From Sporothrix humicola (Eukaryota > Ascomycota > Sordariomycetes > Ophiostomatales > Ophiostomataceae), in NCBI GenBank assembly GCA_021396245.1, contig WNYE01000025.1, positions 62,001 through 126,000 on the forward strand: DNA of 64,000 nt, in the 5' to 3' direction. The translations under genes were made by a program, and so were the position numbers. The notes beneath the pieces were generated by a model that made no database searches, was not told the origin of the DNA, and saw only the letters and a list, made by a program, of their open reading frames with translations. Shown in pieces: positions 32,101 to 44,480 of this stretch (within the stretch, counting starts at the first letter, position 1; the number at the start of each line of letters is the position of its first letter).

Positions 32101-33790
32101 GCATACGTCGTACTCATACATACTTTCATGTCGTGCAAGGCAAGTTGTTGGTGCGGTGAGACATGCGTGGCCTTGATAGTAAATGCCCATTTGCTTGAAA
32201 CTTGGTTTTCCTGATAGGAATATGCAGATGCGAGATAGTGTCGTATCTTACTCGCAGAACGGAGTATGTATTACGGAGAACTTCTGTACCTTTCGGTTGC
32301 ATGCAGTCTTCCAGACTTCTGCCAACACGAAATGTGATTTTTGGGTTTCTGCCCACTAGACCCAAATGCTTTTGTAGGCAGTAATGCACTGCTCGTCATA
32401 TGACGCCACTTAGAAAGCACGAAATGAATACATGCGAGTCTTTCGAAAGTAAACAAATGCACGAGAAATGAAGTCAATCGCAAATACGGGGTGATGGATG
32501 CATACAATGTACCTTCACACAGAACTTTGCTTGGTGAATACATCGTCTGATCACTCTTCTTAGCTCTGCGACTTGCAGATAAGTTCCAGTCAAGACTCAG
32601 CTATAATCGTACCCATTTCTGTACCCATTTCGGGAATTTCAGAAAATGGAGCCTTGCAATATCACACGCTGATGTTGCAGTCGAAAAGCAATATTGGACG
32701 CACATATGAACAAAAGAAGGAAAGGAAAGACTGACAAGAGAGACGAGACTTTAACAAAAGGAGAACAACTCGAAAAAGGAAGCAAAACACGGGGAAAGGG
32801 TCAGAATGTCCCGCTGAGAACGGCACGCCTCACATGCGCTTCGGATGCATGCCCGAATCCTGCCATCTGCCCTCCAATTCATCTCGCCTCACTGGTCACT
32901 GTTATCACAGTGGCCCGTTCACGATTTTTAGATGAAGTGCTCACTCTTTCAAAACTGCACTTGCAACGCACTTGCAACTGTAAAATACCACCGGTGCCAT
33001 TCCGCTTATCGTGCTGGTAGGAGTGTCAGCGTGGATATTTGCGGAGTACGGAGTAAGAGGATTTGGTGAGAGGAATGGAGCATTGGCTGCGCTGATCGGC
33101 GTGAGAGAAATCTAGATACAAGTATCGAGATATTTTCATAGGCTCTCTGTTGGTGTCTGTTGGCGAAGGATGTGCGTCACGTTGACGAGCAAACGTCTGG
33201 AATAATAGATCGGCCAACGAACAGACAATAGGACAAGAAAAAAGCAGGACCTTTTGCTCGGGATAGATGGCCGGATCCTGGTTGTGTGAGGACGTGCGGT
33301 ATTGTGGTCGTGCGGGCGTGTGTCCCAAGTGTACCAAATGTTGTGTACCTAAATGTAAAAAAGTACCTGTCCTGAATCTATTCATAGATGCATGGCCAAG
33401 ATGGTTAGAGCATTTGCATCTGGACTAAACACTTGATGCGCGACAAGTACACAGTATTCCGTGTGAGCGTGTCAGAGATCCCGCAGAGTAAAAGTACTTT
33501 GCTTTTGCCCGCCTCCTTTTAACACGGCGCCGCAACACCGAACATCCCGGCACGACTTCCGCGTCGAGGGACATCGCGCGCCAGGCCAAACAAGCCAGAC
33601 AAAAAAAGATGCCGATGACAGGCTTCGCACAGGGCAGATAGCATCCCGTGACAAAGTAGTCTGGCTCCTTCTCGTAACCCGACCAGGATAAAAAAAGTGA
33701 ACGTGAGAGTGGTCATACCTTTCTCTCTTTTGTGTGATTTCCTTTCTCTTTTCTCAAACTCCACATGGAATTCGTGATGCCCGAGATGCC

Positions 33791-33820
33791 CTGCGAGACC
33801 CTGCGAGACCCTGCGAGCCC
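33791..33820. repeat. 10-base tandem repeat, three copies
   Basis: CTGCGAGACC occurs at 33791-33800 and 33801-33810, with a third copy differing by one base at 33811-33820. Confidence 0.8.
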
Positions 33821-34418
33821 AGATTCAAGACTCCTCTCGGGAATCCGTCTGACTTGTGTTATTCGCTAAAGCAAAGTTGCCATCACGGATTGGAGACAAG
33901 CCATCTGTCGCACTAGGTATCACACAAACAAACAAGGCTTGTGAGAGACATGCTGGAGCATTCAATGATGCAAAGCAACGAGGCCAGACCACCTCACCTC
34001 ACAAAAATAAAAGCAACTCAAAGAAAAGCAACTCGAAAGAAAAAAAAAAAGCAAAAAAGACGAAAGAGGTAAAGAGGTAAAAAGTGTTGTGGGTCGGAGC
34101 GGGTGGCAGCTCTCCTATTTTACCCCTGGTCGATATGTGCACGGGCCTGACCCGCGAGATGGAGGGTGGATGGCACGGTGTGGATGAACGGACGGCAGAG
34201 AAAGAGGACAAGAGCAAAAAGTAAAGGACACAAAAAAGACAGACGCGAGGCACTGAGCAAGTGCAGAGTGACGCGGAAATTGCGGTTCTGGGTTTTTCAT
34301 AGGGAACCAGGCCCTTGTGTTTCCTGGTTGCAGCGCCCCTTTCGTCTTTTCGTCTTCGTCTGTTCTCTTGTTGTTGAGCATTCGCTTCGCCGGCTTTTGA
34401 TGACATGCTTCGTCACGT

Positions 34419-34451
34419 TTTTCTCTGAGGGTTTCTCTCAGGGTTTCTCTG
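34419..34451. repeat. Short degenerate tandem repeat
   Basis: Three copies of a TTTCTCTSAGGG-like unit of about 12 bases occupy this stretch. It resembles no telomeric or promoter repeat that I know. Confidence 0.55.
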
Positions 34452-36560
34452 CTCATTTAACTTTCACACCCGAGGGCAGTGCAAGTCAATGGGGGGTTTG
34501 AGGTTGAGGGTGTCGTCAGGGGTCCAACGGTCAACGGTGAGCATCATCAGCCTGCATCATCGACAAGTCGCACATCTTGGAGAAAAAGTTTGTTTTCTTC
34601 GAGCCCCTCGTCTTCGGATCTTCACAAAACTTTGCATCTGGCGGGCCAACGGTGGGTGATATTCAGATTTGCCCTGCCCACTCGCACATCTTTTTTGGAC
34701 ACTCCGTACTCCGTATTTTCTCTCTCTTTTTTTTCTTGCCGAGTTTTTCGTGAGCAGGGCTGAGGCCATTCCCAGAAAAGCAAAAGGTGGGCTTTCTAGC
34801 AGGCAAGCTGAGACCATCAGGTGGCCAGAGAGATTGGATGGCGGTGGTTTCGAGGGAAGGACGGCTGATCATGATCCTATTCCGTATTTTATCGGGGCAT
34901 GGTCAGTACTCACAAGAAGTCACAAAAGAAAGCACCTCCTCGAGTGATTCGTGATATGCATAAAATCTCGAGATGTCGCACGAATTGCACAGATAACGAG
35001 ACCAGCTGCACGCTCCGGCATCGTGCCCTCTTCCAAACGTCATCTTATTCGTCCCGGCTTGGATGTCGCATCGCTGATAAGCCTGTGTCCTCTTGGGACT
35101 CTTTTGATGTCTTTTTGGCCCCCCTTTGTGTGCTCCCGTCTGTACTTCGTATGCAGGCTCGAGGACCTGCATGCGCGTTTGTGCAGGTACACACCGAACG
35201 GCTCGGTGCGGGAATGGGGTCAGTGTAAGTGGTGGCGGCGTTGGCTCTCCGTATCTTTTTAGCTGTGTCATTGAATGTGTGGAAATGGGAAGGGGGAAAC
35301 CGAGCAAAAAGCAACGCCTGTGCAATATTGAATGTCTTGCCCGCAACCCACGCCATTTCCTGGCGGCAGCAGTTGGCGTGTGCTCCTGCATGCATGGTTA
35401 CGGAGTAGCGCAGGGAAAGTGCAGGAATGTGCAGCCAAGCGCATGCACTTAACCCAGGAATAAATTACCTTTTGGCTCCCGGCCTGCACCTGCGAAGGAA
35501 GTCGCGCGCGGATGTTCTTGCTTTCTTCGAGTTGGCCGCGCCTGCCCTCGCACGGCATCGTGACTTTTTTTCTGGTGTTTGTTTCTTCGTTCCCTGCTGT
35601 TTGCTCTTTCCAAATAGGGGCAGATTATTCCACACGCCCGTTAGCTTGTAAAGGCGCACTTGCCACCAGTGCCGACGGCCCCGATTTCTCTTGTGAGAAA
35701 GAGGCAACAACAGCCCGTATTACTTATCTCACGGCATTTCAGGCATAAACCGAGAGCCCACAAGAGCCTGGGACTCACGGGCGGGCCATCTCGAGGCTTT
35801 AAGGAATCCCGGAAAGCTCGAGCCTGAAAGCATTGATGGAACAAAGCTTGCTGGCGATAAACATAGTGGCAGACAGACAAGCAGACTGCAAAAAGATGCA
35901 ACTGCCAACTGACTGGCCCCCTTTTGTCCCCTGTCAACCCCCATGCTCCAAACCTGCCGAGAGGAGGCCCTTGTTTGTGCTAATTAGCAGAAGGGTAAAG
36001 GCGTGGCAGGGGACGGCACTCCAGAACGAGGGGGGAGTGGGTCCAAATGGGCGATCGGCCAAATTGGCTACCAATGTGGATGTGACAGACACAGAAGGAG
36101 CGATGGTGTGCAGTGGGAGCAAAAAGAAAAGATGAAAAAGAAACGAGCAAGAGCCAACGAGGGGACTTTCAGTGAAAAAGAGCGCACAACGCGAGCAAAA
36201 CTCGACGTTGGAAGGCGTTCACTAGTGGACGTGACAATGAGAGAAGGAGCAAACGGCCAACGACTGGACGAGAGTGCACTGGGAAGGAAACACACTCGCG
36301 GGCTGTTTTGCGTGAGATGGGTCTGGCCTGGCCGTTCCTTCTTCGTTTTGGCTCTGCTGTTGGCCAGGCCAAGAGGGCTTTTGTGGACTTTGTGGACCTT
36401 GTTTTGACCATCAATAATCGTCCGTCTGGTGATCCCGCTGCGTCGGGCCTTTCCTTGTTGTTGTGGCCTTGCAGACTCAGCGAGAAACCGTCTTCGAGTC
36501 ACAGTGCTCCCGTATCCCAGCATCCCAGCATCGTTTTGTCGCGTCGTCGTAGCTGTCGTC

Positions 36561-39030
36561 ACGGGAGGGCTTGAGTGAACATGAGATGTCTCTATTTGTG
36601 TCTAGCGCGCCTTCCTTCCACATCGCCCCTGGTCCGCGCTATCGCGGGCAGCGCCTTCCCGTCAAGTGCCCACATGCTTCTATTTTTTCATTGTCTCCTT
36701 TGCTCTTGCCCACTCATTGTGCACACTGGACACCAACAGACCAACTGACAACCCAAGCAGGCACACCCGAAGAGACCAAAAAAGGGGAAAGCCACCAGCC
36801 TAGCTTGTAAGTGGTTAGTGTCAGTGGTTCTTTCCCAGCGCCCGTTGTTGCTCTTTCTCAACTCTCCAGTCTTTTTGCTTTTGGGTTATCACCCTTTTTG
36901 GGTTCTTCGTCTCTTTTCCTCTCTCCTCCTCTTTTATTTTCTTTAGCATCGTCGCTTTGCTCTCTTCCTCATTCCCTTGAGATTCTCACCATCCCTCGCG
37001 ATCCGGATTGCGATCTCATCTGCCTCTTTCAACCAACCCGCGTTCAAAGCGCGGCTCGGCCTGGCAGTTCCTTAAGATTACGCCCGCCTCCGAGAACACC
37101 AAATAAGATGCAACCCACGACCATTATCAATTAATCCCTACTACTACGACTGTGTCGCCGTTACGAATTACCACCCACAAGGTACATATCTTGCTTTTCT
37201 CTCTCCTCAAATCAGGCCCTGAGCTTCCTCCACAGCCACCCGAACAACCCTCGTTCCGTCCGGGGAAGAAAAGAAAACGCGTTCCTGTCACACACCATCG
37301 ACGTCTTTCCTTCACCTCCAGTCGTTTTGTCGCTTGCTCCTCGTCTTTTTTCTCATTTGTTTCGTGTCACTCTCTCCAACTCAACCCTGGCTCTGGCTTT
37401 TGCTCTGGATTCTGCTTCTGCAAGACGACAGTTGCCCTTCTCCCTTTCTCTCTAATATTTGTTTTATTTGTTTATTCTTTGGTTCTCCTTGTCTTTCTTT
37501 TTGCGACGTCTTGCTTCTGCTTCATCTTTGCGACTTGTCGTCGTCTTCTTGTCTTTCCTTCCCGTCCCTGTTTAGTCCTTTTTTGGTCCCTCACTATTCA
37601 CTGTCACTCCCTTTTCCTGCCTCCTACGATCGCATGGTGCGTTTTGGCTTCTCCCTTCCCGCACAATCGGCGTTGGACTGCATTCCTGCCTCTGCTCGTT
37701 CTTCCCTCGGCGCTCTTGTCTCTCCCTTTCTACGAGATCTGCCAATGGGCTTGTTCGCTGCCTGAAACAAGCCCCAGATCAGCCCAATCGGTCCCCTCTT
37801 GTGTCTAACATTTTGTGCAGTGGTCACTGTCTAGACTGTCGCTCTCACCTACCGCTCTGCTCTACTTCGGCCTCACTTGAGAGTAGTTTAAGCACATCTC
37901 TCTCAGACCTCGCGTGGCGCCCTTTTTCTTGATTTGACAGCCACCGCTACGATTGCTCGCTCAGCTGGCGTTTCCCACCGCCGAGACGTGAACAACCGAG
38001 ACCCCTAAACGAAAAGGACGTCGATATACGATCACTTCACCCTCTACAGAAGGTCTCGTACCTGAATCACCCGAGAATCACGACAAAAAAAGGGACCTCT
38101 CCTTGCGTTCTCCCTTCCCTCGCCCACGCCCGATTAGCTGCTGTCAAGACCTGCCAATCCGCCAGATATTCTGTCATTGTCGTGCAATTTTGCCGGATCG
38201 ACAACGGCGATTTCTTTTTGGGGACCAGGCTCCCGGCATCAAAGGACTGATTTTCATAAAAATTCAGCTTTGGTTACCTCCTGCTGCTCACTGTTTGCTG
38301 CGCCCTCGACAAAGGTGCGCTGAAACCGGAGTGCTCAAGCGCTTGCATTAAAAACGTTGTGCTGCTATGTATGCGCAGCGAAACCTTAATTGTGGCTCGG
38401 TATGACCCTGTCCTCCCGCTTGATCTTGTTTCCCCCCTTTCCCTTGAACCCCACGAAAAATGATTTACAGAGCGTCCCATCGTTTTTAGGGGGATGGCTG
38501 GAAACTGGAAATCTCATCTGCCCCTATCATGCTCACGGACTTGAGATACGTCGACCTGGACTTCGCACTGACCTTTGGCCTCCTTTGCCGTTCACAGAAA
38601 GACATTATCTCCCCCACCTTGTTCACCTTCGCGAACGTAACCCGACGACACATCGCATAAGGACGTTTCAAAGGCTATTGAGCAAAGGAGCAAACGGAAA
38701 AGCCCTGGCTCGCAAATCGCAACTGTAAATCCCGGACAACCTTACCCAACCTTCTTTTCTTCGCAGACCTGTTTCTCTTTCTGTTTTGATCCCTAACGAC
38801 CGCGACTGAACTGAACGATTGCAATCTTGACGATTTCTACCGACGACACAATTCTTTTCCGACTGCGCCGGACACCTTACGAATTCATGGATAGTACAGC
38901 TTCTTCGACTTGATTGAGAATCGGCCACTTTGCCATACGACACCTGTCGAACCCGAGCAGACATATATCCTCCTGCTACACTCGCCACGCGTTACCACCC
39001 ATTTTCAACTCTACACCTACACACACCATC
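36561..39030. promoter_or_regulatory. Pyrimidine-rich upstream region of the kinesin gene
   Basis: This 2.5 kb stretch is rich in C and T on the plus strand, as is common in promoters and long leaders of Pezizomycotina. Several ATGs and short open frames precede the kinesin start. The longest open stretch, 37152-37808, is a GTG-initiated frame of Ser/Phe/Leu-rich sequence and is judged an artefact of the pyrimidine bias. Transcription start sites cannot be located by eye. Confidence 0.4.
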
Positions 39031-42000
39031 ATGGCTACGAGCCTCCCAAGGACAGCACGGCCATCAAACGCCCCTCCGGCGACTGCGCTTCCTGCTCTCC
39101 CCATGGCGAAGACACGAAAGAGCATGGGGTCCCTCCCCACACCAACAGGCGACAAGTCCGCACCGAACACACCTCGAACCGGACTTCGGGCACCATCAGT
39201 ATCCGGCCTGCCTAGCACCACGCCATCCTCTGGCCTCCTCCAGCCTCGTGCCGTCTCTGGAATTAACGGCGCCGGCAAGACCCTTAGAAAGAGTGTTAGC
39301 ATCAACTCTTTCCCGCAGCCACCAAGATCAGACACCCGCGGAACAAGCTTACCACCAAGTCCGTTGTCGAACGGTGCTCCCTCCAGTCGCAAACTGAAGA
39401 CACCTACAACTCCCAACTACACATTCGGCAGCTCCACGCCAAGTTTACTAAACGGAACGGGCGAGGGCAAGTCAGTAGCTCGGCCCGGCCAGCGCAGCTC
39501 AGATGGCCTCATCAGCGTTGCGTCTCCAGCACAGAGCCGTAGCTCTTCCGCACAAGACTCCTATTCCACATCGGCAACACAATACGACGACATGGGTGAC
39601 ATGGGCCCCAAGTCTGGACTGGGAATTTCTACAGACGCCGGATCATCCAAGCGCATGTCCAAGACGGATGGTAAGGGCAACGTGATTGTCAGCGTCCGTG
39701 TGCGCCCAGATGCGGGTGGTCAAGACCACAAGACCGACGGCGAATGGATGGTCGATGGCCGCAAGTCTTTGGTTGCATACAAGGGAAAGGAGGGCGGTGA
39801 CTATTACTATGGTATGTTGCGCAGTGTCAGAACTCCCCGCACTATCCTTTTGAACAGTGACATTAACGATGATTCTCAGACAATGTGTTCTCAACACACG
39901 ACAACAACTCCAAGGTGTACGACCACATCGCCAAGCGACTTGTTCGCCGTGTCATGGAAGGTTACCATGGCACAGTGTTCGCATATGGTATGACCGGTAC
40001 CGGCAAGACCTTCTCTATGCAAGGTACAGCGTCTTCGCCTGGTGTTATCCCCCTCGCCATTACCGATATCTTCTCATATATTCGCGAGACGCCCTCCCGC
40101 GAATTCCTTCTCCGTGTCAGCTATCTCGAAATCTACAACGAAAAGATCCACGATCTGTTGAGCATGCCCACAAACGGCGGCGTCGGCGGCAACGTGCAGC
40201 AAGAAGAGATCAAACTGCGTGAAGACAGCAAGCGCGGTGTCTATGCCAGCCCCCTGAAGGAGGAGATCGTCCAAAGTCCGACACAGCTGCTCCGTGTCAT
40301 TGCCCGTGGTGACCAGGCCCGTCGCACAGCCAGCACACAGTTCAACTCCCGGAGTTCTCGCAGTCACGCGGTTGTGCAGATTGTTGTCGAAAGCCGAGAG
40401 CGCATCCCTGGAAACGCAACAGGCGGCGACAACAAGCGCGGTGGTCTTTTGCCTGGCGGTGTCCGTGTCTCGACGCTGAGCTTGATCGATTTGGCTGGTT
40501 CCGAAAAGGCGGCCGAGACGAAGGAGCGCCGCACAGAGGGTTCGCACATCAACAAGAGTTTGCTCACGCTGGGAACGGTCATTGCCAAGCTGTCAGACAG
40601 CAAGGACAAGGACCCGAAGCAGGCCGAAAAGGATGGCAAGCATCTACCATACCGTGATAGCAAGCTGACGCGTCTGTTGCAAGGCGCTCTGTCGGGTGGC
40701 TCGCTCGTCAGTATTCTGTGCACAATTCAGATCGGCTCCGTCGGTAGCGTCGCAGCCGCCAACACCCACACGAGCGAGACGATCAACACGCTGAAGTTTG
40801 CATCGCGCGCAAAGAACAACATCGTCAGCCATGCCAAGCGTGCTGAAGAGGCACTTGGTGCTGGTGGCGATGGCGGTGCGCGCGTGCTCCTCGAGCGGTA
40901 TCGGATGGAGATTGTTGAGCTGCGCAGTGCGCTCGAGGCACAGGCCAAGAATAAGTCCGAGAAGAACGAGGAGGAAGAACGTGTGCGTGATGCAGAAGAG
41001 GAAGCAGCACGGGAGCGCGAGGCAGAACACCGCCACGAGGAGCAGATGCTTGAGATGCAGCTGGCACGTACAGCACTAAAGGAACGGATCGACCACCTGA
41101 ACCGGCTGATTCTTAGTTCCAAATCGATCGGTGTCAACGCGGGCGGTTCGTACAGCTCGCTGGGCATGCACCCGCGGTCATCGATGGCTTCGGTTCGCTC
41201 CGTCGCAACGACCAACGGCGGCACATCAGTTAGCGGTGGCCGTTCCCTGCTGGAGAGAACAGCATCGACAGCATCCTCTTCGTCCACAGTTGGCCGCAGC
41301 GCAGGTGGTCAACGCTTGTCTGGCAGTGGCACCGCCGAGAACTCTCCAGCCGAGGACGACGATAGTGCCGGTGAGTTTGGCGACGGTATTGCCTCCATGG
41401 CATCCCAGAACCAGGCACTCCAGGCCGACCTGGCCGACAAAAACCGGTACATTGCGACACTCGAGAAGCGCCTTCTCCAAGCTCGCCGCGCCAGCTCATC
41501 AAGGACATCGGTGGGCCTAGGATCGACCAAGGGCATCATGGTCGGCGAGGACCACAGCGTGTCGGCCGTGATCCGCGAGAAGGACGCCGAGATTGCGGAG
41601 CTGCGTGCGCGCCTCGACGACAAGGACCGCATGCTTGCCGCATTGCGCACCGCCGCCCGCTCCCGTGACAATGCCGACCGCGTCGACTCTCGGTCAAGCT
41701 TCCGGACATCTCAAATGCTCGAGCCGCCCAGCAGCCCTCCGGCCATGGCTCTGCCACCAACACCGGCCATGTCGACGGGTGTCAAGTCGCCCGTCATTGG
41801 CAGCGGCGGCAAGCGCCACAGCAGCTCTGGGTTCCCCCGCGCGCGGACCAAGAGCGTGGACGAGATGAGCCGGATGCTGGACGAGATGATCCAAGACCGC
41901 GTCGAGAGCGGCCAGCTTGTGCGCGGCCAGCGCGGCAGCGTGCGCGTGGCGCCCAACGACCGCAAGCCGGAGGTTGTTCTGTCGGAACCGACGATCAACC

Positions 42001-42065
42001 TGGAGCCGCTGCGGCGGAGCCCGTCTCTGATCAACGAGCCGGCGCCGGTTGCCATGGAGGCATGA
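39031..42065 (+). CDS. KIP2: Kinesin-like protein, Kip2/KipA type
   Basis: Exons 39031-39811 and 39880-42065, with a 68-base intron (GTATGT, TCTCAG) inside the motor domain, give 988 residues. The first 215 residues are a disordered, Ser/Pro/Thr-rich, basic region. The motor domain spans about 219-575: NVIVSVRVRPDA, the P-loop GMTGTGKTF near 300, VSYLEIYNEKIHDLL, switch I NSRSSRSHAV, switch II LIDLAGSEKAAE, SLLTLGTVI and ETINTLKFASRAKN. Coiled coil follows at about 595-680, then Ser-rich linkers, a shorter coiled coil (EKDAEIAELRARLDDKDRML) and a disordered tail. An N-terminal non-motor extension and these motor motifs fit Kip2/KipA, a plus-end-directed kinesin that accompanies growing microtubules and helps set hyphal growth direction. 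Subfamily assignment is from memory of KipA architecture; CENP-E-like relatives are the alternative. Confidence 0.88.
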
Positions 42066-44480
42066 GTACCGAATGGTAGAAGGTGGTGGCTGGACCCATG
42101 AGCGCAAGTGGGCGTTTGTGACGACAAACTGTATGATTTGATTCTTTTCTTTCCTTTTCATTTTCTCTGTTCTTCAGCACCCCATTTGGGCGGGATTTGT
42201 TTTCTCTTCTTCTCATATTTTGTTTCGTTTCTTGTTGTTTCTTTTTGGTATTTTCTTTCTCTTGTTGTCTTATACCCGACATTCTGTGTATTATTTAGGA
42301 CTTTGGTCTCTTCTTCCATCTTCTTTTCCTACCTTTTTCTCATCTCTTGTCCTCTTTCGCTATTACCATATCTTTTCTTTTGTCTGGAAGCATATTGCTT
42401 TTTTTATCATTTCATTTCATCATTTTCTTCTTAACATCTGAGAGAACGGGCTTTTGTTGCAAATAATTTGACTTACTAAAGGGGGGGGGTGGGCAACCCC
42501 AGGAACAAGATGGTGATGGTGCGAGGTGACTGAATGCGGCCTTCTATGATGTTTTCGAGTTCTTCTTGCGTTTCGAGCTTTTGTTGTATTGTTTCATACG
42601 GTGATTTTGAGGGGGAAGAAAACTGTTTCTTATGAAAGATAAAAGAGCACAAGCCTTGGATTTTAATATACAATACAATATTGCACATAACCGATAAGCC
42701 CAGAGCTGGATGGTGACAAAAATCTGTGATGGTGATAGCCAATATGAATGCACGGTTAGCTGCGATGGAATATATGAGAGCGTCTACGCACGTAGGCCAT
42801 CGAGCGGCACTCACAAAGCTGACTGTGATGCCATCAAAAAAGTATATGAGATCCTCATCGATTTCATATCTACTTCGCCACTGTTCTTACAGACAATCTG
42901 TTGTCAGTCAATATCAGTCGGCATCACTTAAATATCATCATCAACCAATGATCTTACCCAGAAGCAGTCCCTTCGTTTGTTCCCCCTTTCTGTGCCTCCT
43001 TCTTGTGACCTCACCCGTGCCACTGCGGCGATGCTGAGAAGAAAAGCAATCTATATCCGACGCACCCTCCGTGCTCCTGGCTCCTGCGCCGTAATACCAC
43101 AGCCGCAGTGCTCGCTCTGTTTGTGTATGCTCGTGTAAGTCGTGCAAGTACCCCGTACTCCAGACAAGTGTCTGCCTTGTCACTTACACATACGGGTAGC
43201 TGCTTGCTTTAGAAACCACTACCGGACGGCAGGTCATGCGGGCAAAGGAATTATGTGTGCCGTAGAGACTGACAGGATGCATGAAGCGAACGAGGGCAAC
43301 TCGTTACGGGGTTTGGGGATACAGGGCGTACACGATGTACAAGCTGTGAAGTCTGAAAGGAAGAAGGGCCGCAGACGGAAAGAACAGAGGCATCGCGGAA
43401 TTTCGTGTTTCTGTACTCTTGTTTCCTCCTTTCCCTTCTCGCCCGTATGTCTTACTGAGACCGATCCTTCTGCATCTATTTTCATGTTGATATCCCCTTT
43501 TCTCGGCCATTTATGTTTGCCCCTTTCAACTGCTGTAGACTCGAGTAGCTCGATATTCTTTCTTTTTTCGTTTGCCGTGGATTGCATTTATGTGAGACCT
43601 TACTATTGTTTGTGCTCGGCAATATGCACTACAGCGCTGTAAGTTTGGGGCGCGCTTACCACTTCTGGTGTAAGTCGGTTCACGATGGTTTGCGCGAGTG
43701 CACCAAATTTTAAGATTTTAGTGCCTCCTTGCATTCCGCGACTTTTCTAACGGCCGCTTTTACCTTTACTTTTCTCACTACATCTGGAATGGACACCGTC
43801 GCATTTTGAATTCTGTCTCTGGAATCACCCGACGCTTGTTCTGACGTTCTGACAGGCAAGACGGCGGCCAAGTACAAACGCTAAAACGGCGCGCCATGAG
43901 ACGGGTGAAACCACTTTAGAGAGGAAGAAGACAAGTGAGATGCGTTGAGAATGACGAGAACAACATCCTCACTAAATTCTGCCTCTTACATGAGACTAGT
44001 GGTATCTAATTTACACATGCAGACTGAAGCATATACGCGGGTGTCGACGACGGACGCGGGCGTTCTTTCCATTTTGGCACTGGCTTGAGGCTTTTCGCTC
44101 TTTCCATCTCATCTTTCTCGCTCAACAGAGAAGGCGCTCATGTTATCGTCATATGCCGAACAGGAAGGATCGGCGCAAGGGCTGCAGTCCCTCTTTCCTC
44201 TTTTCCCACTCTTGAGCCACCCTTGCGTTCCGCGAAATATCGTGTGATTGTTTTTTCTCGTCAGTCGGCTCCTTCCTTTTTGCGGGCGCCCGGCTGCATT
44301 GTATTTGTTTCGTTTCGTGGCTCAGTACGCTCGCTTTCGCTCCTTCTCTGTGCATCGACTTGTGTTCGTCCACTTTGTTCTCGTCCTCGTCCACGCCCGT
44401 CCTCCGCTCCTTCCTCGATTGGCTAAACACCGGCGGTGTCCAATGGAAAGTGCGTGCTGTCTGTGTGCCCTTTTAACCTG
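42066..44480. other. Gene-free region downstream of the kinesin
   Basis: The first 400 bases are T-rich 3' untranslated-type sequence. A run of nine G lies at 42481-42489. The remainder shows no coherent coding frame; stop codons are frequent on both strands. No RNA gene was seen. Confidence 0.5.

Larger units (their letters stand above)
28945..36560. other. Long gene-free region, part 1
   Basis: No gene can be supported over 7.6 kb. The first 500 bases are T-rich and contain a 17-base tandem repeat. The rest has balanced to A/T-rich composition with many stop codons in all frames, small tandem repeats (33791-33820, 34419-34451), three exact TACGGAGTA motifs (33047-35407), and a tRNA-like A box with alternative hairpins near 33386-33439. 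Open frames up to about 165 codons exist but have low-complexity or shuffled composition and no family resemblance. Confidence 0.5.

Noticed and set aside
37152..37808. 218-codon open frame upstream of the kinesin
   Set aside because: It starts with GTG, is dominated by Ser/Phe/Leu from C/T-rich DNA, and the only splice-like pair nearby encloses an impossibly short 34-base intron.
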